NCBI GenBank assembly: GCA_022385755.1
Contig: MU278378.1
Location: 78,346 to 142,345 of the forward strand
DNA from: Trametopsis cervina
Lineage: Eukaryota; Basidiomycota; Agaricomycetes; Polyporales; Irpicaceae
Direction: 5' to 3'
Length of the DNA stretch: 64,000 nucleotides
The position numbers and the translations under genes were made by a program. The notes under the pieces are model-generated. The model saw only the letters and a program-made list of their open reading frames with translations, searched no databases and was not told where the DNA came from. Below, piece after piece: positions 55,300-64,000 of this stretch (positions within the stretch are counted from its first letter, which is position 1; every line of letters begins with the position of its first letter).

Positions 55300-57870
55300 A
55301 AAACCGATGGTCTGCTTTCAACTGGACCTGCAATCGTTCAACCTCTAGAATCAGAACTCTCCGAGCTCTAACCGAATTCGCTTTTCTTTCATCTCCCCGG
55401 GACGTATTTCTTGTTTTCACTTGGACATTGGGGTGAAGCAAGTTACATTTTGTTAAAATGTCCCAAGATCAGTCGACCCCTCCGCCGATTTCAGTCCTTG
55501 AGCAGATGTGTGTACAGGGTGATCTAGGTTCTCTCGTCTCTACTCACGCACCTGAACTCAAAGGCAAACGGCTCAGTATCTTTCGCAAGCCGGGAATAGT
55601 CAGTCTGAATATCTATGTAAATGCAATTCGTCTACTTACGGCTGCAAAGCACTCTTTGTCTTTGAATGGATAATTACGCTGGGTCAAGAAATCAATATCA
55701 TCTGGAAACGACGCTGCTCCCTTGGCACTGTGCTCTTTGCGCTCACTCGCTATGCGACCTTGGCATTGAATTCGCAACTGATTTGGGGCTTCCTTCCTGT
55801 GATTACGAGCAAGAAAGTACGTGCTTCAAACCGTTGAATCAGCGAGCTTCCATTAACGCTCTCGCATTCGATGAAGAGGTGGACACTTTCGTTACTGCTT
55901 AAAAACACGACGTGCACAGCCAAACTGATAACTGACGTGTCTAAAGCTGTAGAGGAACAATAATCGTCCTACTGGCTCTGTCCCTTGTCCAATACCTTTG
56001 TTTTGCAAGTGAGCACCACGTATCCTGTGTAAGCACCGTGAAATATCGGCTTAGGGAACCTATTACAGTATTCACGGCTTTTCGTGCATACAGCTTGTTG
56101 CAAGGCACTGATATCAAGTTTCTTCTCTCGGGAATAATATGTGCACTCAGCCTGATGCCATTTGCAGCAAATATTGTAGGACCTACGACTTACTATCATT
56201 CGGGCTGTTACTGATGACGAACCTTAGTTCTCATATTCTACCTCTACCATTGAATATATTGCAGAAACATCCACTTGTACTACTACCATAGGGACCTCTC
56301 CAAATCTCCTCCTACGGTATGTGGCGTTGTGTATTTGGCATACCGCTCTAACCACCCCTTTAACTGACCAGCTGTGCGTACATTCTGTCAGTGATGACTG
56401 TTGATTGCTCATGCATGCGCAGTGTCGCTGGCCACACGGATATGCGCAAGTCTTGCAGACGTCCTGGTGTTGTCGGTTACGTGGTACAAGACTGCAAATA
56501 TCTACAGAACTGGACGTAAGCACGGAGTCGATTCACCACTCATTACGCTACTTCTCAGAGACGGTGAGGACTACCCAAAGATTCTGTTAGCCTTACACAT
56601 TCCTAAACCAGAAGGCAGGCGCGCTTTATTTTGCGTATGATCAATGCCTCCGAAAGACAGAGTCTGGTCTCTATTGATGCACCTCTTCCATCTTATAGTG
56701 TTCTGCTCCTGATAAACATTCTGACAGTGCTGGTTGACAATATTGTAAGTGTGAATCTTACTTCTCACAAAATATATCAGGACACTCACACATGTACTCA
56801 GCCATTGTTGTCCAACTTGCTGATATCGAACCCGTTGCAGGAAAGGTAAGTCCAATGATCTTGCCGGATATCCTTCAAAAACAACAGCGATGCTATTGCT
56901 CAGCATCGCACCAATTCTCATCTGCCGATTTATGATGAATTTGCGCGACATTTCCTCGAACGAGAGAACGTCAGAGCACGGAAGAACTTGGAGCTCTATA
57001 CACTTCGTCGGAAATATGGGCCAAACTTTGCGAGCTCCCGGTGAGGAAGAGGACGAGGAATGGGATGATGAGCTATCACGGGATCAAGAAGAGCGGCAGG
57101 AAGGTTCGAGCTCACCTTCTGCAATTCAGAGTGGACCTTCAGATCGAGAGGTCGGCGCAGAGGCTGTCAGTATCCCATATTCTCGTATCTTGCATATGAC
57201 CACATGGCTGAATGACCTCTCCCTCACAGCTGCAGACAACGTCTCGCCCTCAATCTGTAGAGGGCGTCGTCAATGAAGGTATCTGAGGCATTAGTAAACA
57301 CGGATCCGCGGTTGCGTCGTTCATCGGGTCGGGGCTCCAAACGTATCTCTCTCGATGAACGGCAACACATCACTTGTTAACGAAAGCTGCTGTATTATTC
57401 CTGGAATGTAGAATATACTGAGCGGAATAATTACTTGTCCTTGTGAACAAATATAAACCTCCTGTGCCAGTATTGGAACTAGAGCTGTGCCATATCCTGG
57501 CAGTCATGTTGTGGTAAGCGTCACCAGCGTATATTGGGTGGTACCATTGTCAGAACGCAGGTGTACGTCGCGGTCATGGATTTTGTACTGTATTTGTTCT
57601 GCCTCGAATCATCTGATACTCAAGCGCGCGGGAGTGGTCCGGGGTCCTACGAACCGAGCACCCACCGAAGGCGTCTGATACCTCTTCTTACTGAGCAGCT
57701 ACTTTGTACGACCTCCTACGACAATGATATCTTTTACCTGAGTCACGAAGACCTTGTTTCGGCGTGTGAAGTCCCTGCTCACGTCGTTCCCACTTAGGTA
57801 CTAGTGAGTGTCCTTGCTACGTGATTGACTCCTGTACTTGCATGCTGAATTCGTGCCATAGCACCGGCCA
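55300..57870. repeat. Segmental duplication unit A (DUF6533 gene plus 3' flank)
   Basis: Corresponds to about 59200-61670. Offsets of matched points are 3870 (start codons), 3847 (stops), 3782 (GTACGTCGCGGTC) and 3798 bp (ATAGCACCGGCC), so gene and flank were copied together in the same orientation. Confidence 0.75.
55458..57286 (+). CDS. DUF6533 membrane protein, copy A
   Basis: Starts MSQDQSTPPPISVLEQ. The signature of this basidiomycete family, WIITLGQEINIIWKRRCSLG followed by TVLFALTRYATLAL, is at 55668-55770. Further exons carry TVFTAFRAYSLLQGTDIKFL, ALSLMPFAAN, an extracellular-type loop with two Cys (YIAETSTCTTTIG), SLADVLVLSVTWYKTANIYR, PLITLLLRDG, and YFAY spliced to VLLLINILTVLVDNI and PILICRFMMNLR. 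A charged tail ends VVNEGI at 57286. The hydrophobic segments suggest about seven membrane helices. The function of DUF6533 proteins is unknown. Some internal exon borders are approximate, and the exon 1/2 phase could not be reconciled, so copy A may also be damaged. Confidence 0.65.
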
Positions 57871-59327
57871 TTCTGGCAAACATGGACGTGGCGAGAGACC
57901 ACGAGACGTTGCACTATCCTTTCGGACGCGAGCATTGGCAAACTTTTGCGCCCCATTGCGTTGGGTTGGTTGTGTAGGTCATCGAGGACACGTTCCCGCA
58001 GGCGGGCTCGAGCCGTACCGCTTCCTGGCGCGCACCATGGGTTGGAAGCCGTATGCGTATATGAGCGCATACTGGATGTGCTTACAGGGTGTTGGGCGTT
58101 GACAGTGAGAGGGTGGACGTCGCTGTCGTGGATATCATGATGCATGGTAGGGGAGAACGCGTGCAGGGCGGCGCGTGTTAGAATTGGGACTGTTGCGCCG
58201 AATAGTGGATTTGATGAAGGGTAGGCAGCCGTGGGTGGAGGGGCTTTGCGTGACGCCTGCGTGAGTGCACGCCTTCACAATTTCATTATGTGTCGTTATT
58301 CATCGTGCTGTACGTCTCAGATAGACTATTCACCGTGATGCCACTCCCAACGCCGATCTACCTAATCCCATACAATTTCCTCCCCAATCTCACCCTCATC
58401 CACATCCTCGCCACAAACCCGCATATTCCTGCGCTCGACGCCGCACGCAAGCCGGGATCCCAGGACGTCGTTTCGAGCGGCCGCGGCACGACCTACCCAA
58501 CGTAGTCTGCGCGAGCGTGAAGAAGCTCGACCTCCCACACGTGAGCGACTCGAACATTACGTATGCAGGACCCATACTCTTCTCTGAGCCCGCGCTCTTG
58601 CACGCGCAGTACCCCGAGCTCGCGGCGTTCTTGGAGGAAGCAAACGGTGGCGATTAATATGGGCACGCTGTTCTAGCATGGGCGAGATAGGGTCAGCATC
58701 TGCTGATTATCGTGATATTTGGCACAGCTGTGGCGTCACCTGTGGGCCTGCAGTCGATGTACAGGGATCATTGGTTAACCATTCTGTTCAAGAACGCAAC
58801 GAGACGGCTTCTCAACTGCGATACGGGCTGTTCGCCAAAGCCTCGCTCCCACAATCAATACAGCATCATACCCCTTCGAAGTTACAAACTCGCGCATCTT
58901 CAACCTTAAATACTTGCTGCCACCTAGCGCATTTTGTAACCTCGCCTCCAACGACCACCTTGTAAGTGTCTGAAATCGTGTCAAGCACGGCCACGGATCC
59001 CTACGGTCTTCCATTGTACTTGCTCTGCTCAGAACTGACATTTTCTGCATAGAATGAATGAGCATACGTCTGGAAACATGGCTACGTTGGTAATCACAGC
59101 ATGGAGTCTGTTCAATCACATATCCTTACGACAGTCACTGATCGAATGTTCCATCTCAGCAGTATCATCCGTCCAACTATAATACAATGACCTGCTTGCA
59201 ACAGAACCTGTAGTACTTCAAGCTATCGAACTCCCCCAGCTCTCACGCAGCCCATCTCCACTTCTTTCTCTCCTTACCACATTCGCAACTTTGAAGCTAA
59301 GCCGACGCAAGCTACTACATCCCGGTG
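57287..59327. other. Flank of DUF6533 copy A, duplicated in part, with decayed coding fragments
   Basis: 57556-57870 is the duplicated 3' flank, matched at about 61340-61670. At 57882 a 54-codon frame begins MDVARDHETLHYPFGREHW; other fragments read GLEPYRFLARTMGWKPYAYM (about 58005-58065) and SNITYAGPILFSEPALLHAQ (about 58550-58610, stop 58657). These could be scattered exons of one decayed gene, but the frames do not join and I do not recognise it. Confidence 0.4.
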
Positions 59328-61670
59328 ATGTCTCAAGATCCGACAACCCTTCCGATTTCGGTCCTTGAGCAAGTGTGCGCATATGATGATCTGTACTCTC
59401 TCCTCTCTGCTCACGCGCCTGGGCTTGAAGACAAATAGGCACTTACCTCATCCAAGCCGAGAGTGGTCAGTCTAGATATCTGTGCGCGTGTAATTTGTCT
59501 ATTCACAACTACACAGCTCTGTTCATGTTTGATTGGATAATCACGCTTGACCAGGAAATCAATGTCGTCTGGAAACGACGCTGTTCGCTTGGCACAGTGC
59601 TCTTTGTGCTTACTCGCTACTCAACCTTGGCGTACAGTTCACAGGCGATTTGGGGGATCTATTCAGTGATTACGAATACAAAAGTACGTCCTACAGCCCA
59701 ATGAAACAGTCAATCTCACATTGTCACTCTTGTATTCGATGCAGAGGTGAACACTTTCTTCACCGCTCAAAGCCCATGGTACACACAATCAAACTGATAA
59801 TTGTTTTTTCTACAGTTGTAAGGCAGTAACGATTGTCATACAGGCTCTTACCCTTACCCAACACCTTTGTTATGCCAGTGAGCACCAAGTATTCTGTCTA
59901 AACACTGTGAAATATCAGCTTCTACAGTATTCACGACTCTTCGTGCATACAGCCTGTTAGAAGGCACCAATATCAAGTTAGTTCTCTCGGGAATAATATG
60001 TGCACTCAGCCTCATGCCATTTGCAGCAAATACCGTAAGTACTACGACTCACCATAATTCGGGTGTAACTGATGGGGAACTTCAGTCCTTATATTCTAGA
60101 TCTACCATTGAATATACTGCAGAAACATCCAGCTGTGATAGTACCATAGGAGCCTCTGCATTTGTTGTTCTACGGTATGTGATGTTGTGTATTTAGCATA
60201 TCACGTTAACCACCTCTTTATCTAACTAGCTGTGCGTACATTCTGCCGGTAATGACTGCTTGTTGCTCATGAACGCTCAGTATCATTAGCTGTCCGGATA
60301 TCTGCAAGTCTTGCAGACATCCTGGTGTTGTTGATTACGTGGTACAAGACTGCAACTGTTTACAGAACCAGCCGTAAGCACGGCATAACTTCACCACTCA
60401 CTACGCTACTTATTCGAGATGGTGAGATTCTCTCAAGCTTCGTTTCGCTGACACATTCCGCTAAACCTGAATGCAGGCACGTTTTATTTTCTGTACGCCC
60501 AGTGTTTCAATCAGCAGAGTGGTTTTGATACATTGCCTCTAGCATTCTGCTGCTCATAAACATTCTGACAGTGCTAGTTGACAATATTGTAAGTGCGATT
60601 CAGCTTTTTCCCAAAAGATAGAGAGGAACACATGCACACAGCCATCTTTGTTCAACTTGCAGCTAGCAAATGTGTTGCAGGCAGTGTAAGTCCATTGGCG
60701 TTGCTGGGTTTGTCAAAAGGGCCGACAAAAATCTATGCTCAGTATCACGCCAATGCTAATCTGCCAATTTATGTTGAACTTGCGCAATATTACCTCGAAC
60801 AAGAGCACGTCAGAGCAAGAAAGAACCTGGAGCTCTGTACACTTCGTTGGAAATATGGGTCAGACCCTGCGAGCCCCCGGTGAGGAAGAGGACGATGGAT
60901 GGGATCATGAGCTGCCACAGGACCAAGAGGAGCAGCAGGAAGATTCGAACGGCGTTAGTTTACCCTCAGACATTGAGAGTGGAGCTCGGGATCACGAAGG
61001 TGTCGGGGAAGAGGTGAGTAGCTCGTAATGGCGTACTCGTTTATGATTGCAGTACTGATTGCTGCCTTTCTCGCCATTGCAGACAATGTCTCGCTCCCAA
61101 TCTGGGGGTGGTGTAGTTGATGAAGGTGCCTGAAGCGTTAGTAACCACATTCTCACGCGCGGAGGAGTTGTCAATCAAGTCTCCAATATATTCTCGGCTG
61201 AATAACTTATTGTCCTTGTCGCCTGGAACGTGACGATTCCATTCTTTGATTCTTGCACAGAGTTGCCCTGCGGCGAAAGCTGGACACGGATATAGGATTA
61301 TACTAGTGAATTCAATATATTCTGAAATATATTAGACTGTGGATGTACGTCGCGGTCGTGGATTTTATACTTGTTCTGCCTCGAAGCATCGTATGTACCC
61401 AAGCGCAGGAGTGGTCCGGGGTCCGAGCACCTGTCGAAAGCGTCGAAAGCAAACCAGCGCCCTGCGCCTCTCTTTCACCTTCATTCTCACCGAGTAGCAG
61501 TTGTGTGACCATGACCTCCTAGGAAATGATCCCTCTCACCTGAGGTACGAAGACCTTGCTTCGGCGTGTGCAGTCTCCGTTCACACCGCTCTCACTCAGC
61601 TACTAGTAAATGTCCTTTCTATATCATGTTCTTGCATGCTGAATGAATATGCTCCATAGCACCGGCCGTT
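59200..61670. repeat. Segmental duplication unit B
   Basis: Partner of the unit at 55300-57870. Flank identity is still easy to see over about 300 bp at 61340-61670, with small indels. Confidence 0.75.
59328..61133 (+). pseudogene. DUF6533 membrane protein, copy B, with an early in-frame stop
   Basis: Aligned codon by codon with copy A from MSQDPTTLPISVLEQ. Codon 37 is TAG (59436-59438) where copy A has CGG. Downstream the family exons persist: DWIITLDQEINVVWKRRCSLG (about 59530-59590), STIEYTAETSSCDST, WYKTATVYRTSRKHG, HILLINILTVLVDNI-like, and a tail ending VVDEGA at 61133. Most of the body is open, so it is either a young pseudogene or a gene that begins or splices differently around the stop. 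Confidence 0.6.
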
Positions 61671-62379
61671 CTGTAAAGCATAGACATGAGTTCATTGGGC
61701 TTGAGTATTCTCATGATCAGCTTCGATATGCACATAGATTGAATTGCCGAAACGATGTTCTCATCCGTGCACAGGGTGCGTAAGTGCTGCGTGTGATTGT
61801 TGACCAGTGCCATGATGCACATAGGACAGGACCCGTGCAGGACGGCGGGTATCAAGCCTTGCGCCTTTACTGTCGGTCAATACTACAAACACTAAACGAG
61901 GCTAAAGGCCGAAGAAGGTGCCCCTGTCACTCTCGAAGCTTTAGTACTTCACTACCCACCGTCGGAACTCGAAGGTTGGTAATACTTGTTGAGATTGAAG
62001 TTCAAATGCTCATCATCCATCGCAGTCCAGCATTTACAGACGCGGTATGTGACAATGAGCATCCAAAGACTTCTTCACCTTTCTCACTCCAGCACTTCTT
62101 CGGCTTTGTAGCATCACGCACGGTTTTACGCATACAGTTGCAGCCCCCTGATAAAACCAAGAATATTGTCGTCATCAGACAACTGCTCTCGTCTCCCCTC
62201 GTTGACAACACAGTCGCGCTGCCAGTTGTTTTCTGGATGTGGACAATGTGGAAAAAAAGAAAAAGGCAATACACATCCTATCTTCCATCACTTCGCAACC
62301 AGCATCTTACCCTGAGTTTCCGATATTGCCAGACCCTCCAGAGCAATCAGTAAGCACCAACTGTATCTCATTCGGGTGC
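61134..62379. other. Flank of DUF6533 copy B and spacer
   Basis: Contains the duplicated 3' flank up to about 61670. The rest (including a 189-codon plus-strand frame at 61784-62353 that begins with a GTG codon upstream of any good ATG context) has no recognisable domain. Confidence 0.4.
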
Positions 62380-63265
62380 AACGACACGCTTACCATCTGT
62401 GCTCCCAGCTTCATCGACAGCCTGTACCTACAACAGATGAACTGAGAATCAATCTTCGCCCATCTGATATTTGCCCTCCTCTGCTATGTCCCAGCCAGCC
62501 AGTGCACCCCCTCTTGCTCGTCTGCTCTGCATTGTCTGACTACCAGCACCAGAGGTGGGGAACACTGCGCAGCACCCGATGCGCGGCCGCAAATACGACC
62601 TTGCGGAACTCAAGGACGTTTTCTAAGTGCTTAATTCGACGCTTGATCCAGGTGGAGACGAATATGTCAACGAGCGGCTGCGGTTCTTAGAAGTCATGTA
62701 GGTGCGCATCTTCTGCTAGGTGCGCGCCAACGAAGAGGCAGGAAGATCACCATCCTTCCGAGGACAGGCGTGCAATTTACGACGTCTAATCTTATCCATC
62801 TTCCGCAAGGTCGTTGGACGAGCGATGAATCTAACATACCTACCAGAATCAAGGAGAAACTGCGTGGGCATGACTTCGACCCGTCCCACCTCCCCGCTCT
62901 GGGTGCCTATCGAGCCACGGCTCGCCGGGCTCATCACCACCGAGTCCGCCAAGCGACATACCGACGCACAAGCCCGCGCCAACTAGCGGTGGGCTGTACA
63001 GGAGAGCTGCATGCACAAACTGCCCTCGCGCAACGCTCATCCTCGGCTCCTCAACAATCCAGTACGCGCTGCGTGCAGACAACCGCCTCATACATATGCG
63101 CATGACAATGTCGCGCTTCGTCGCCGTCTCGCACAACGTCCTGCTCGAACACGTCCACACGGTCCTCCGCCTCATATGCGACATGCTCCGCGGCCCGTCC
63201 TGGAAGGGCGCGAGCGCGCTGCCGGTTCTGCTTCCGGACTTGCACCTCGCGACGAACATGACATG
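62380..63265 (+). pseudogene. Truncated F-box family relic, copy 4
   Basis: Collinear with the middle of copy 3. A LRINLRPSDICPPLLCPSQ frame corresponds to LTSDHLIFKLLRYVP; YVNERLRFLEVM is visible in one frame near 62665-62697, followed by the same GTGCGC donor. KEKLRGHDFDPSHLP (62850-62890) matches MLAHHFDPSHFP. A long stretch corresponds to the LIATEPAER...NVLLDHVN region, and the copy stops right at DLHLATN (63240-63262), just before the zinc segment. Several frame changes and stops are present and the 5' F-box part is absent, so it is not functional. Confidence 0.75.
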
Positions 63266-64000
63266 ACAACATGATGTGAACCTCCCAACCAGTCCCAACC
63301 TCAACTTTCACGATTAGATTACCGCGTGCACACGTGTGTACGTGCATGCCGGTCTGAAAGCCGCTCACCGCGTATCGCGAGTACTACGCCTCTGCCCGCC
63401 GGCATTTTGAACACGCCAGAGCATCACTCAGCTTGTTGATCAAGATATAGGAGACCCAAATATAGCTTGTACGGGATATCCGTCTATGCGAAGCAGTGTG
63501 CGAGGTAGCGCGGGATTTACAAGTCTAAGGTTGCTATCTCATCTTTCTTCCCAGGCTCCCCAGGCGTCGTGATGAATATGGAGAGGCTTACCATTTGTTT
63601 ATCGCAATAGAGCGTACTGTAGAAGGCATTCCTCAGTCGCACTGCCAACCTTCGCCCCCACATGCCTGCCTTCCGATAAGCTTCCTCGTCTCCTCGGTCC
63701 CTTCGCTTCGCTCTTGGCACGTCCATCCCGTTCAGTACTCCTCAGTAGCCCCAGTGCAAATCCTCCCAGTGCCCTCCCCCCGCAGGTCACACCCCTTCGC
63801 AACCGTGCAACATAAGACATTCCCTAATGCCGTCGCACCACGCGTCGCCCGCACATGCACACATGCAACACGTCACTCGCGATCGCGCACGATCGCAGCC
63901 TGATGAACGTGTATCTGTGTGCTGTGCTGTGCGGGTGTTCCGTAAGCCAATCGCGGTGGTGCAATGGGATGGAGGGCGAGCCGATCATTCTCGGTCGGGA
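63266..64000. other. Right end of window
   Basis: A short piece at about 63368-63400 (ATCGCGAGTACTACGC) matches the YREYYA codons of F-box copy 3 and is out of order relative to the relic before it. The remaining sequence (63450-64000) shows only short, unclassified frames on both strands. Confidence 0.4.

Larger units (their letters stand above)
52815..55457. other. Gene-poor interval between F-box copy 3 and the DUF6533 genes
   Basis: No intact gene recognised. A 172-codon minus-strand frame at 53622-54140 and several shorter ones have no recognisable domain. An 18-bp direct repeat and one protein-like exon are listed separately. Confidence 0.4.

Overview
The window is nuclear DNA of a filamentous basidiomycete, most likely a wood- or litter-associated Agaricomycete. 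The evidence is gene style and gene content. Genes carry many short introns (about 47-60 nt) with GTRNGY donors and CTNA-like branch sites. Several families typical of Agaricomycetes are present: a CYP63-like P450, DUF6533 membrane proteins, and multicopy F-box proteins with zinc-binding cysteines. Genes lie on both strands with no operons. Exon coordinates come from reading-frame continuity, splice consensus and family knowledge; no transcript data were available.

Left part (about 0.5-37 kb, housekeeping-rich). In order: an NIF/FCP1-type phosphatase; an unrecognised gene; Mid1 calcium-channel subunit (-); a 12-exon MFS sugar transporter (-); a long valyl-tRNA synthetase gene (-) with two candidate starts, head to head with RNA polymerase III subunit RPC25 (+); exosome subunit RRP42 (+); two divergent GH5 glycoside hydrolase paralogues; an M24B Xaa-Pro peptidase (-); an MFS transporter (-); F-box protein copy 1 (+); cytochrome oxidase subunit COX8 (-); tRNA-Thr(UGU); a 900-residue low-complexity protein with GYLS/GYIS repeats (-); a small cysteine-rich protein (-); tRNA-Gly(UCC); and epsin (+).

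Middle part (37-47 kb). A CYP63-like P450 (-) is followed by about 7 kb with almost no convincing coding sequence. This stretch is built largely from diverged local duplications: a tandem pair spaced 508-522 bp, and short blocks recurring two or three times.

Right part (47-64 kb, accessory and duplicated). F-box copies 2 and 3 share an architecture with copy 1: F-box, CxxC/CxxC, a C2H2-like segment and a CLCG segment. Copy 2 seems to have lost the exon that begins the F-box. A truncated F-box relic lies near 62.4-63.3 kb. Between them is a tandem segmental duplication with about 3.8 kb spacing. It carries two DUF6533 genes and their 3' flanks, and the second gene has an early in-frame stop. 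The right end therefore looks like a birth-and-death region joined to a conserved housekeeping block. No virus, CRISPR, complete transposon or secondary-metabolite cluster was recognised.
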